DNA of 64,000 nucleotides from Macrophomina tecta (GCA_024180945.1 JAKSGN010000010.1:558001-622000); one strand, 5' to 3'; counted from the stretch's first letter, positions 53,169-63,927 are shown. The notes: generated from the letters alone by a model not told the origin. Translations and numbers: made by a program.

Positions 53169-53553
53169 TAGGTCAGACGTAGGCTCTAAGCACTCTTCAT
53201 CTAGCCTACCGGCCCTCCGTTCTCTATCTGCTCTTAGTCCTGCTTTTTCTTTGACTGCTCTCCCGTCTCCTTAGTATATACATTTTTTTGTTTTATATTA
53301 TTCTATACTATATCAAGGCACTTGGGAATTCCCCTCTCTCATTCTCGCTACGAAACCTGAGTTGCTCATGTTATCCATCTAAAGGCTTTACCCTGCCCCT
53401 CATTCCCCTCTTGCCCCACATCTACCGCTACTGTTACTATTACGTCCACGGGCTCAATCCTCCCTGATTACTCCATTCCTAGCTAATTCCGGTGTGTCTG
53501 CGAAGCCTTGTTGTAGGTGATGGAAAATGAGCTCAATTACCTCCGTTATCTGT
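53169..53553. other. Intergenic, nothing recognised
   Basis: T/C-rich sequence between the hypothetical frame and the fold-back MITE. The last ~45 bp before the MITE (GAAAATGAGCTCAATTACCT) are shared with 37352-37379 in inverse. Confidence 0.45.
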
Positions 53554-53555
53554 TA

Positions 53556-53975
53556 ACGTGTTCCACCACTCCTCGGCCCACTCCAAAAACCCACCAAAAA
53601 TCAGAAAAATCGTACCTCAGTATCTCAACAACGGCTGGATAATAAATTTTAAAAATTTTAACAGATGATAGGTAGTGCTTAGGAATGGAGGATATTAAAT
53701 TTCTAAGAGCGAAACTTCTATAGTTCTTGAGATATTAAGGAAAAAGTAAAAATTTTAAATTTGGGGGCCAAAACACTACTATTTTAAAAACTATAAGCTT
53801 TTAGCATTTAAGAATTTAATGACCTTTAGTTTTAGGCAATATATATAACGTATTAAAATTTTTAGAATTTATTATCCAGCCGTTGTTGAGATACTGAGGT
53901 ACGATTTTTCTGATTTTTGGTGGGTTTTTGAAGTGGGCCGAGGACTGGGGTGGGCCGAGGAGTGGTGGAACACGT
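53556..53975. mobile_element. 420-bp fold-back MITE (copy 2)
   Basis: Inverted ends ACGTGTTCCACCACTCCTCG with imperfect pairing for more than 100 bp. The AT-rich centre is related to 36754-37190 in the opposite direction. Flanked by TA (53554-53555, 53976-53977). The outer arm sequence (CGGCCCACT) differs from copy 1, so the two are diverged family members. Confidence 0.8.
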
Positions 53976-54105
53976 TAAACCTACTAAGTTAGTAAGCTAC
54001 GCCACTTATTTTACCCTTAAGGGGTAAAATGGGTATAAAGAGGAGCCCTTAAGGCCTCCCTCTAGAAAATATGCCAACTCATCTTCATCAGTTGTACCAA
54101 GGCTG

Positions 54106-55181
54106 TCAATTAGTCATTTTCCAACATGTGGTAAGGTTAGTTTCCGTGACGCCATCTATATCGTTGGTGGGCTTGTTGTTGGTATTGACGGCGAGCCTAT
54201 CCTTGACCGAACGTGGGGCTTTTTCTGGGTCTTTAGTCCAGCAAGTGTCTTTAGTGTGGTCTGTCTTGCCACAACTAGAGTAGGTGCATTTTAAATGACT
54301 CCTGTCCTCATGCTTCGGCCTCCTGCTACCATTGTAACCAGTACCACCGTTGGTATTATTGTTATTGCTGCTGGCCTCCTTTCTCGCCCTGTCTCTAGCC
54401 CCCCTTTCTTCTTTTAAGCGGTTTTGCTCATCTTCCTCTATAAGAAGGCGTTCGTAGAGGTGATTAAGGTCAGGAGTGTTATCTGGCTTGATCGACCAGA
54501 TCCAGTCGTAGTTCTTCTTGAAGCTTCGAAAGCTTGATAGGAGGCCATGTAGAAGAGCAGTGGCAAGCATGTCGTCGGTTATGTTATATTGGACGGTCTT
54601 GAGGTTCGCTTTGATCTGGCGCACTCCGTTGGTGTACTCAGTCATGGACGGGTAATCGTCAAGCTTGAGTCCGTTGAGTTGATTCAGCAAGTTATCATAG
54701 GTACGCTTATTGGTGACCGCGTATCATTTCTTAATGAAATCGTAGGCTTCCTTGGCGTCTGCACTGTCCTCTATCTCGATCTAGATACCTTCGCAGACCT
54801 AGACGTAAAGCAGCTTGCCTGTAAGCTTCATTTCTTTTTAGCTTTTTCGTGTTCACTGGATTCAATCTGCTATCGGAGAGTATTATTGGCGGATAGTGTG
54901 ATAGCTTGGGCATTATCCGTTTCGTCGTCATGGTCAGTTGAGGGAGTGAACGACTGAACGGTCCTCCTGGCTCGATTAGGTCGGCGGGTTTCTACTTCGG
55001 CAGGCTTCCCGAAGTAGTCTTCCACCCTCGGTTTGGGAGGAACGATTTCTTCGCCGGTGAGATATTCGAGAATATCATTCGCCTTAGCCGCGCGCTCAAA
55101 CTCTCGCTTCCAACTAACGAAGTTGGTCTTGCCTTTGAGCTTGCGGTCGTCTTTGACCTCGTCCATCTTGGAGTCGGTCAT
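54106..55181 (-). pseudogene. Ty1/Copia Gag, point-mutated and frameshifted
   Basis: Capsid-type protein of a Copia retrotransposon, read leftward from ATG 55179-55181. The N-terminus LKGKTNFVSWKREFERAAKA is the usual Copia Gag opening. A UBN2/Retrotran_gag-like core is visible as AKEAYDFIKK, TNKRTYDNLLNQLNGLKLDD and LLHGLLSSFRSFKKNYDW. A basic Asn-rich linker leads to a zinc knuckle CTYSSCGKTDHTKDTCW. Internal stops near 54880 (TLR-TAG), 54785-54810 and 54724, and a shift near 54845, interrupt the middle. Several stops fall where Trp is expected. Protease, integrase and RT are missing: the element is truncated after the knuckle. Confidence 0.8.
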
Positions 55182-55248
55182 ATCTGGGGTCTGTGATCAC
55201 TGACCACTTGTCCCAAGTCAAAGCATAAAAGAGAGGCTCATAACCAGT

Positions 55249-55481
55249 TGAAGCTCTGGACTGAGAGAACAAGTGTGATGATTTCTAACTATCTATCAGA
55301 TAGTAACCTATATATACATAGGGCTTTAATGTGAAGTGTATGAGACTGGCCCATCACTGTTTGTGATGGGTCGTCACATCACATCACCGTTTGTGATTGG
55401 TCATCACACCACGTGATCTGGGATCCAACTGCTTTGGGACTCACGAGACCCTCAAGATCTTAGAGTATTGTTTCGCAAACA
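55249..55481 (-). repeat. Probable 5' LTR of the Copia remnant
   Basis: On the minus strand TGTTTGCGAAAC...GCTTCA precedes a primer-binding-like TGGTTATGAGC (55246-55236) and then the Gag start. Only one LTR is left, so the ends are inferred. Confidence 0.45.
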
Positions 55482-55499
55482 AGATTATCTTATGTCGCC

Positions 55500-55800
55500 T
55501 CCCTTCTCATACATCCTATAAGCTTTAACCTTGCGACGTCGCAGTATTCGCCCTACTAAAGACAGCCTACCGCGAACAGGTTAAACGATTAGAGCAAAGA
55601 GGTGTAAACACTATTAGCAAGAAGCATTTTACTACTCTATACAGCCCTGTAAGGGAGCGCGCGTTTATGTCTAAGAATATAAAGGCTGGCTTTGCTGCAA
55701 GTGGTTTGTTCCCTTTTAATCTAGACCGGGTACTAAGAACTATGCTGAAACCCGCCGCAGAACTAACTATTTTGATAACTAATACGGCACCTTGTTAATA
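55500..55800 (+). pseudogene. pogo/Fot1-type transposase C-terminal fragment
   Basis: Plus-strand remnant of a DDE transposase end. The PPH(T/S)SHLLQPLDV block is degraded (PPFSYIL, then TAA, then a one-base shift before DVAVFALLKTAYREQ). It continues RLEQRGVNTISKKHF, SPVRERAFMSKNIKAGFAAS and GLFPFNLDRVL, ending in stops near 55795. It belongs to a different lineage from the pogo copy at the left edge. No terminal repeats are recognised. Confidence 0.75.
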
Positions 55801-56135
55801 AGCGTTATAAGATACAGTACTGTAAACGCCTGTAACAGTAGTATTAGCAGAGGGCCTTATGTTACTGCAAAATCTAATTCTGAAAAGGGATGCTTATAGT
55901 TATAGATATTTCACCTTAAAGTATATGTGTATGCCCATATTTTTCGCGAACGTGTGAATGTCTCTGTCATTTCTGCGAGAAAAATTGGTTATCTTAACAG
56001 TCCTGTGGCTGCGAGTCGTGACCTCTTCTAAGATTTCTTTGGTGCCGGAAAAGAGCATACCATTAACTGCGCTCCTCACTACTACCGGCTAGACGACACT
56101 ACTTCACCTTAATCTATCCCCACCAACAATTTCGA
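55801..56135. other. Intergenic between pogo fragment and LINE D
   Basis: No gene is recognised. From about 56080 a frame in phase with LINE D ORF1 is open (YPHQQFRGRNRCYIEDRTVT), so the LINE may begin earlier than its first good start codon. Confidence 0.4.
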
Positions 56136-56163
56136 GGTCGAAATCGTTGCTACATTGAGGACA
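56136..56163 (+). repeat. 28-bp unit next to LINE D ORF1
   Basis: Similar to the tandem units at 49926-49981, with ends GGTCGAAATCG and CATTGAGGACA. Confidence 0.6.
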
Positions 56164-56174
56164 GGACGGTAACG

Positions 56175-56993
56175 GTGGATGTCACTAGAGTCAAAGGCGA
56201 GAGAAATAACCTTAACGAGGTCAAGACGGCAATAGAGAGAGGCCGAGGTCACTACGAGGTCACTAAGGGGATCACACTCAATTTCATCCGACCCCGGGGC
56301 GAGAATACAGTCGACCTAGTGTTCAACACGGAGGCGGAGGCCCAGAAAGCCCGCCAACACCCACGATGGCTGCAGACCGCAATGCCGGGCGCCCGCGCAA
56401 GGGAAGGGACGTGCTTCCCGATCAAGTGCGATGGCGTGTCCAGGTACATAGTCCTGAACCAGGAGACCGCCAACGAAAGAACTATCCGGGAAGGAGTCCT
56501 CGACGAATTCCGGAAGGACAACAGCAATGACAACGTGGACTGCACGGCGCGGAAAGCCGTATGGCTGAGCAAAGTCGATTCCGGGAAGGCCACCGGGTCA
56601 CTAGTCATATGGCTAGCAAAGAAGGAGGCGGCGCGACACCTCCTCGCCAGTGGCTCCGTACGGTTTGGAGCCTCGGCGGCGTACTGCACGGAGTTCCAAG
56701 CCAGGGAGGACCGAGGTCCATGCTACAGGTGTAACAAATATGGCCATAAGCAGAGTAGATGCACCGGACGAGTGCGGTGTGGAATATGCTCGAGCGAACA
56801 TGATACAAGGAACTGCAGTAACCGGGACAACCCCAAATGCCCGGCCTGCGGAGACGCACACACAATTTTCGACAGAGGGTGCCCGCTGCACCCAAAGTCA
56901 AACCCAAAAGGAACCCCAAAGCCAGCGAAGGAGCCGAGACCGGTGACGGTCGAGGTAGAAATGGGGGAAGCTGACACCACTACAACATGCTAA
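56175..56993 (+). CDS. LINE D ORF1 (gag-like), open
   Basis: The frame shows an RRM-like core (LQTAMPGARAREG, WLSKVDSGKATGS) and three C-terminal zinc knuckles: CYRCNKYGHKQSRC, CGICSSEHDTRNC and CPACGDAHTIFDRGC. The N-terminus is not defined: 56175 is a GTG, and the same frame continues open upstream to at least 56080, so the real start is either upstream or lost by truncation. There are no internal stops, in contrast to ORF2. Its TAA (56991-56993) overlaps the ORF2 ATG (56987-56989). Confidence 0.75.
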   Translation: MDVTRVKGERNNLNEVKTAIERGRGHYEVTKGITLNFIRPRGENTVDLVFNTEAEAQKARQHPRWLQTAMPGARAREGTCFPIKCDGVSRYIVLNQETANERTIREGVLDEFRKDNSNDNVDCTARKAVWLSKVDSGKATGSLVIWLAKKEAARHLLASGSVRFGASAAYCTEFQAREDRGPCYRCNKYGHKQSRCTGRVRCGICSSEHDTRNCSNRDNPKCPACGDAHTIFDRGCPLHPKSNPKGTPKPAKEPRPVTVEVEMGEADTTTTC

Positions 56994-59900
56994 GGGGTCT
57001 ACGGATCCTCCAGCTAAACGTCGGGAAGAGAATGGAGGTCCAACAAAGCCTCCTCAACGACCTGGAAACGGCCCAGTTCGACGTGCTGGTAGTGTCAGAG
57101 CCGTACCTGTACGGAGTGGAAGGAAGCGACAAGCCGAGGGTCACCTCCCATCACCGGTGGGAGGCCGTGACCCCAACAGTTCACAGAAAGGAGGGGCACG
57201 TGAGGCACAAGTTCAGGGCGATAATATAGGTCGGCAACCGAGTCAGAGCTCAGGCAGTGCTAATCGAGTCGGCGGACGTGACGGCGGTATTACTACGGAC
57301 GGTTAGTAAGGCAGTACTACTCTTCTCCGTGTACGTACCCGGGAGGGGCAGGACGGTCTACGATAACGCCGACGCCCTCGCCGAGAGGGTCAGACTCATC
57401 GACCAGACCATCCGAAAGATAGAACAGAAGGAAAGGAAAGAGGTAAAGGTAATTATAGCTAGGAATTTCAACCGCCACGACCAACTATAGAAAGAAGACG
57501 CAATCGCCCACACGGCGCGGCAAGGGGAAGCGAGCGAGGTAATTAACCTTATGTAGAAATAGGGGCTGCAGTCCCTGCTCCGCCCAGGAACGGCCACATA
57601 GAAGCACCAAAACGGAGAGCTAAGGTCCACGGTCGACCTAGTGCTAGCATCCGAGTTCCTAGCAGAACGGAGAGAGACCTACAGAATATACGAGACCGAC
57701 CATGGCTCCGACCACCGCGCAATCGAGACGTGGTTGGACCTGACAATCACGCGCGAAGCAGAAAAGACGGGACGACGCCTATTTTAGAAGACCGACTGGG
57801 CGACGGTAAGGGCAGAGCTATAATCCACCCTGCCAGCAGTAAGGCGGATCGAGAGCGAGAGGGAGCTGGACAGAGAGGCGGACATGTTCGTTCGAGTGGT
57901 GCAGCAGATCGTCGAGGCGAGGACGCCCAGGGCCAAACCATCACCGTACGCAAAAAGATGGTGGTCCGATAAACTAACAACGCTCCGCTAGAGCGTATCC
58001 GCGCTTCGAAACCGCTGCACGGCGCTAAGGAGACAGAGTCAGGACATTACGGAAGCGATAGAGCAGCTAGCGGCAGCGAGAGCGCTCTACATACGGGAGA
58101 TTAGGGCCTAAAAACGAAAATACTAGAGGAAGTTCCTCGACGACCCGGCCAACCTATGGAAGGCTAACAACTTTACGAAGCTGGAATCGTTAATAGAAAG
58201 AATACCCACCCTAACGAAGGAGGATCGGACGGCGGTAACGGAGGAAGAGAAGGTAAACCTCTTACTGGATATATTCTTCCCCAAGCAGCCCCAACCGGAA
58301 CCAAAGAAGATAGATACGGGACGAGTGCGCCGGCGCTAGCTAGAAGTACCCCCAATCGAGAAACCAGAGGTAAAGGAAGCGATCATACTAGCCCACCCAG
58401 ATAAAGCAGCAGGTGCAGACGAACTCCCGGTCCGAGTATAAAGAGAGACCTGGCAGGCGACGGAAAATAACATCACTAACCTCTACGAGTCGTCGCTGCG
58501 GCTAGGACACCTCCCAGTAAAATAAAGGACGGCCAAAATCGTACCGCTACGAAAGCCGGATAGAGACTACACGATCCTAAAAGCGTACCGACTAATCTCG
58601 CTACTCGCGACTATCAGCAAAGGGCTCGAGACAATAATAGCCAGGCGGGTCTCGTACCTCGCGGAAGAACACCAGTTACTCCCACACAACCACTTCGGAG
58701 CCCGGCGCAGAAGGTTATACGAGCAAGCCATCACCGTGCTAATAAAAAAAATCTTCGAGGCGTAGAGGGGACAGCGCGTCCTCTCCCTCGTCACGTTCGA
58801 CGTCCAGGGAGCCTACAATAGCGTAAACAAAGAGGTGCTACTCGAAAGGCTACGGCAGAGGCTCCTACCCGAGGACATCTTCCGATAAGTAAACAGCTTC
58901 TACTCGGAAAGAAAGAAATGCGTGGTGGTTAACGGGCACTACTCACCACTCCGAGACATTAAGTACCCAGGACTACCCCAGGACTCACCGCTCTCGCCAA
59001 TTCTCTATATCCTATACAACGCGGGACTAGTAGAAGGGCCCATCAACAAGGAACAAGACACGCTAGGCTTCGTAAACGACTACACGGCATGGATAACCGG
59101 GCCGAGCGTAAGCGCCAACACGGAATCCCTCCAGCAAAACATCATGCCAAAGGTAGAGAACTAGGCGCGCAAGAGCGGCGTCACTTTCGAGGCGGAGAAG
59201 ACCAAACTAATTCACTTCACGCGGACCGCGGCGAGGTATGACTCGCCCGCCAAGGCCCTCAACTTTTAGGGCCAAGAAATCCACCCCAGCAAGGCGGTCA
59301 AGATCCTAGGGGTGGTACTAGATAAGAAACTAAAGATGGATGACCACGTCGCAAAGATTACGACCAAGGCCTTCAAGCAGTGCCTAGCAATAAAACGGCT
59401 AAAGAAAGTGCGGCCGAGGGCTATAAGGCAGCTCTACAACGCCACGGTCGTCCCCATCACCGACTACGCCGCCTCGGCGTGGTACGGCCCGAGCATATAC
59501 GGAGTGGGCAGGTTGTTGAGTATAGTAGACAGGGTCCAGCGATTGGGTGCCCAGGTTATCACCAGGGCGTTTAAGAAGGTAGCACTCCCGGTCCTTAAAT
59601 CGAAGGCGGGGCTAAGTCCGGTAGAATTCAGGCTTAAGAGAAAGGTGGGCAAGCACCTTACCAAACTCTTCAGCCTCCCCGAGGGCAACCCGGCAGCTAG
59701 GTGCGCGAGGGCACTCCGGTCACAGGGCGGGACGTGGCAGAGTCCCTTGCGGCACACGTGGAACGAATTCGCAGAGCTGGTCAGACCGAGGGAGGCACCC
59801 AAGATAGAGACAATCCTACCGTAGAGCCTCCCGCCGTGGACGGCGCCGGCGGGCGAGATAATCAGGATTAGGGAGAGGGCCGAGGCACTAAGGCTCGCGC

Positions 59901-60919
59901 AGAGACTACCCCTACAGAACACAGTCTTCGTAGACGGGGCATTAAGAGAGGAAATATGCAGCGTAGGGGTAGTGCGCATAATAACCACGCGCAAGTCAAA
60001 GGTAATCGTTAACGAAACGGTAGCGAGGGCAAAGTCCTTTTCGGTCCTTGCCACGGAACTCCTCGCGATACTAGCAGGACTAGAGCACCTAGCGACAAGG
60101 CCCCGCGGGCGAAGAGAGGTGTGGCTGGCGACGGACAGCCAGAGGGCCCTGGACGCGATCAGGACCGGAGCCCAGCGAACTAAGGGGCAATACATCGTGC
60201 GGAGGATCTACGAGGTGCTCGACGAGATTGCAACACGAGGCCTCTCCCCCCGGCTTGCCTAGGTCCCGGCCCACTCGGGAGTAGAGGGGAACGAAGCGGC
60301 GGATAGAGCAGCAAAGAAGGCGGTAAAGCCAGGCCAGAAACCAGACCGCGACTCGCGGGGCAGAAGGAGGCTGGTCAAAACAGTCAATCGGGCGCTATTG
60401 CAAAGCGTTCGAGATAAGGAGAGGAAACACGGGGAAGAACGGCAGCGGTATGGGAAATACACGTGGGAACTAGACGGCGCGGCACCGGGCAGGCACACCA
60501 TTGGCCTATACAACGCGCTGGGCTCAGAACAGGCGGCAATCCTAATCCAGTACCGCTCGAACCACTCCCGCCTCAAATTCCACCTATACAGGCTGGGACG
60601 AGAGGAATCCGGCGAGTGCGAGTGTGGCACGGGGCAGAAGACGGCCAGGCATGTGCTGCTGTCGTACCCACGGTAGCAGGCCCTTAGGCGGGAGTTAGTG
60701 GCAGAAGCGGGGGCGAGATAGGAGAATATGTCGTTTCTTTTAGGAGGATGGAATGGATGGGAAGACAGGCAGACGGGGAAGCCGATTAACGGCCCGAAGG
60801 AGAAGTGGAAGCCGAATCTCGCAGTAGTTAAGGCGGCCATACAGTTCCTGCACAGGACTGGGAGGTTCCAGGACGGAAGATGGGAGGCGGGTACGGCAGA
60901 CCCACCACAAGAAATGTAG
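56987..60919 (+). pseudogene. LINE D ORF2, single frame with many TAG/TAA stops
   Basis: Endonuclease (LQLNVGKRMEV, VSEPYLYG, ETDHGSDHRAI), reverse transcriptase (PDKAAGADELP, TFDVQGAYNSVN, SPLSPILYILYNAGL, the YxDD-box position altered to FVNDY), RNase H (FVDGALREE, TELLAILAGLEHLA, ATDSQRALDAI, VPAHSGVEGNEAAD), CECGTGQKTARHVLL and the WNGWEDRQTGKP tail all lie in one uninterrupted phase over 3.9 kb. Stops include 57227, 57488, 59162, 59822, 60260 and 60674. Nearly all stand where Trp is expected (for example before VPAHSG, KTDW, VNSFYSE). No indel is needed anywhere. The catalytic RT box is also mutated. Confidence 0.9.
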
Positions 60920-61070
60920 GGACAGCGGAGAAAATCCAAATACGTCGGACTGAGAAGTGAGGAGAGGCCAGGGGCGAAGGCAACGACAGGGAAACGGAAA
61001 GAACGGCTCATATACCACCTTAGACAGTATCGTAGCCTGATAGAATCAATCAATCAATCAATCAATCATT

Positions 61071-61376
61071 GGGGACAGCCAGTTCAAATGGTTTATCTCG
61101 GACAGATCCGGACTGGATCCTATTGTCTACGCAAAGCAATTTGCTGGCGGCGGTGCTGCTTGCTCTATGTTGAATTCCGAGGTTTGGCATGAGTTGAGAG
61201 GGAGGATGAAGAGTTCTATTGTGGTTGTTTGTGCTCCTAACACCAGTTTTTTAAACGACGACGGAGTACGTCTAATGCCGCAAGACGTCCGGGAATGGGA
61301 GGACTTACACAATGTTTTCTGCGATATGCTAAAGGAAAATGGAGTGACTTTTATCCTTCTGGGGGGGCATTTTTGA
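61071..61376 (+). pseudogene. AAA_28/NadR-like NTPase, C-terminal remnant
   Basis: Immediately after the LINE D tail an open frame reads DSQFKWFISDRSGLDPIVYA. It continues with a VWHELRGRMKSSIVVVCAP strand and a GVRLMPQDVREWEDLHNVFC block, ending in a stop at 61374-61376. The SDRSGxDPI and VRLMP blocks are typical of the C-terminal half of AAA_28-type P-loop NTPases (NadR/Ttd14-like) found in fungi. The Walker A half is not found nearby. The LINE insertion, or earlier loss, removed it. Confidence 0.6.
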
Positions 61377-62291
61377 CCCAGACGAGCGCCTTAACATGGT
61401 AAAAACGGAATGGAAAGCACGGCTTAGTTGCGAAAGGTCTCCTAATCCTTTTTTCCATTTGCACTAAATTTCGCATTGCTACGTTTAAGCATTCTTGTGT
61501 CTTGTCAAAATCGTTCTCTTTGGTGATTTTCTGGATGCTGTGCTCTTTAAGAGTCAATTTGTACTTCGAGGCCGGATTATCTCTGTCTGCTCTCTTAGTC
61601 AGCGCTAAACCACTATAGCACTAGCGACGCCCGAGGAACCCCAATACACAGCTGGCGCGCCCTCTTTACAGCGGACCGTTCTCTTTCGCTTCCGGTTCGG
61701 ACATATGGGGCCCAACGACGGCCGGAAGCAACACCTCGGCCCGCTTCAGGTCGGTCCAACATCAGACGGCCCGTGCGATCGTCCCGCACTATGTTGCGCA
61801 AAAGCCGGATCTTTGTGCAGCGCCCCTAATCGGTGCAGTCCCAAGTTGCAAGAGTAGGCGACACCGCAACTCGCGCCGCCGGCGACCACCGCATAGCACA
61901 GGCACACGCAAAAGCCGACGGCACATCGGAGGATACATATTCCATGCTGCCGAGCATATCGCTGACGCCCAAGGCGATAGGCGATATTTGCAACTGCGAG
62001 CCGAGAACCGAGTTAAATAGGTAAATGGTCGCCAGAAAGAAGACATGCCGGGCACTACCTTGGAATAAATGCATGCGGCAAAATATTGAGAGAGTCTGAG
62101 GGCACGCATCGACGTTTTGATAAACGGGTACAAAAGGTGTTGCGCTTGGAGAATGAGGGCGACGGATAAGTCACTTTGCGCAGAGTTGTTATAGTTATCC
62201 AGTAGGCGCTGCTTTCTGCGAAAACAACATGTTGCTATGACTAAGCGAAACGTGAAAATACTGCACGAAGGTTAAGTTGTTCTCCTATATA
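61377..62291. other. Intergenic, no recognisable gene
   Basis: About 900 bp. Overlapping short frames on both strands around 61790-62130 have no recognisable domain. Confidence 0.4.
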
Positions 62292-63927
62292 TCATATCCT
62301 CAACAAACTCGCGTAAAATGCCTTTACCTTCGGATGCGCTTTCACCTTATTAGGATCAAAGTTCAGCACTTGCAATCCGTCTATGCTCGTCGCACGCGAT
62401 AATGCGACGTACGCCTGGCCCATCTCGAACACGCGGTCCAGGTCTACCTTCACAAGCCCCAGTGTCTGGCCCTGTGCCTTGTGGATACTGAGCGCCCATG
62501 CAAGGATGAGGGGGACCTGAGTGCGGGTTGCGAGCTCCTCAACGACCCAGCCGTCGTCCATCCACGGCTCAGGAACCCACCGCTCGACAGCCCACTTCAT
62601 AGGCTCACATAGCTCAGTTCGCATGACGCCGTTCGCGAGATGGAAGCGCACCACGGGGTAAAGCGGCAGGCGTTGCTCCGGTGCGCCAATCATGGCAGTA
62701 GATGGTGCGGTATCGGAATCCAATTCTTGATTTTTAACGCAGTCTTTATCGTCCCATCGACTATGGAAGAACGTATCCTTATTTGCAAAACCGACGACGC
62801 AGCCCAGGGATCCGTTCACGAGGGTCTTGTCTATATTCTTGACGAGCATGACTTGCGCACCTTGCTTCAGCTCGAGGACCTCAGATGCTGGGCAGTCGGA
62901 TAAGAGCCTCTTGCGGGTATCTGCGTCTGTAATTATCCCGCCCTCTTCAGCGAGGTACTTATGGACTCCGCTCTTGATTTTTTGCATCCGTCTTGCGTTC
63001 GCTAAGTCGGCTTCACGGCGTAGAGGAAAGAGCTCAGCGACTTCTGGCCGTTGTCTGCGAGTGTCGTTAGAGGCCTGCTTAGTCTTCTGAAAGTGCCGAT
63101 GGTGCTTGGTGAGAGGAGGCCTTCCCGGATCTCGTTCAGCATTCCAGCGAATATAGGATCCTTCTGTCTGTAAATCTGAGTCAAACTGATCGTGTGTTGA
63201 ACAGCGGTCTTCCACGCATCGGCTTCGAAGCAGAACCTCGGGCTGCCGTTGTCCGGCCCTGCAACACGGGTGGGAGCTGGAAGAAGTCGCCAGTAATGAC
63301 AAGCTGAATTCCTCCAAATGGCAGGTCAACACCTCGCACTGCGCGCGCGATGATGTCGAGCTTGTCAAAGAGCGTGGAATCAACCATGGAGACCTCATCG
63401 ATGATGAGGACCTCAACTTCCAACCAACGCCTCAGCTTGAACTTGGGATCTTTGAATATGTCCATGATAAGCTTGGTTGTGGGGGCTTTACCAAGACCAA
63501 TCCCCGCAAAGCGATGAAGCGTCGTTCCGCCGATGCTGTAAGCTGCAAGCCCTGTAGAGGCGGTAACAGCAATGCGGCAACAGCTGTCCTCAAGGTACTT
63601 TACCGTTAAGCCCTCAATGATCTTGCTTAGAAGGAAAGACTTTCCAGTACCTGCAGGACCCGTGAAGAAGACATTCTCACCCTGATTCAGCACCAGATCT
63701 AGTACAGCCCGCTGTTCATCGCTTAACCCTTCCCCGACCCACAAGGGCATTGTCTGATGCCTGGATTTTCGGGCGATATCTTCCATTTCAACAAGTGACT
63801 GACATGCTTGAAGTTTTCGCCGGCGGAACTTCTTTGCCGAATTGCTCGCGGTAGAGAGCTGCCGAAGCGAAGGATGAAATGGCCCGTGTCCCATCCGGCA
63901 GGCGGTAGGGGAGCCTGCCTGAATCAA
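62292..63927 (-). pseudogene. PIF1-family DNA helicase, two frame breaks
   Basis: 5'-3' superfamily 1B helicase, read leftward. Motif I (Walker A) [10 protein letters not shown], Ia [33 protein letters not shown] and [12 protein letters not shown] lie in the first frame. [20 protein letters not shown] and RQKDPIFAGMLNEIREG follow in a second frame. LKQGAQVMLVKNIDKTLVNG, LALSIHKAQGQTL-like WALSIHKAQGQTLG and the VALSRATSIDGLQVL end are in a third. Shifts lie near 63265-63285 and 63055-63075; unrecognised short introns are possible but no good sites were seen. The N-terminus is short compared with cellular PIF1. The start near 63927 is provisional. Multi-copy PIF1-like genes are common in accessory fungal DNA. 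No Helitron Rep is visible here. Confidence 0.85.

Larger units (their letters stand above)
56165..61067 (+). mobile_element. LINE family D (Tad1/I-like), nearly full length, ~4.9 kb
   Basis: Contains ORF1, overlapping ORF2, a 3' UTR and an (AATC)n tail (61043-61067). ATTGAGGACAG (56154-56164) before it and ATTGGGGACAG (61068-61078) after it form a candidate 11-bp target duplication with one G/A difference. The 5' end is uncertain because the ORF1 frame is open further upstream. ORF2 is heavily stop-mutated; the element is dead. Confidence 0.82.

Noticed and set aside
2265..60919. Idea that TAG is reassigned to Gln or Trp in this organism
   Set aside because: The intact genes (kinase-like, SANT-like, RNase H, ORF1-only element) and the young Gypsy element use normal stops and contain no internal TAG. 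In LINE D the TAGs sit at Trp positions while in the host genes they sit at Gln positions. One reassignment cannot explain both; RIP-type transitions can.
62292..63927. PIF1-like gene as part of a Helitron
   Set aside because: No Rep (HUH) motif, no 5'-TC or 3' hairpin-CTRR end seen in the window, so a plain PIF1 homologue is the simpler reading.
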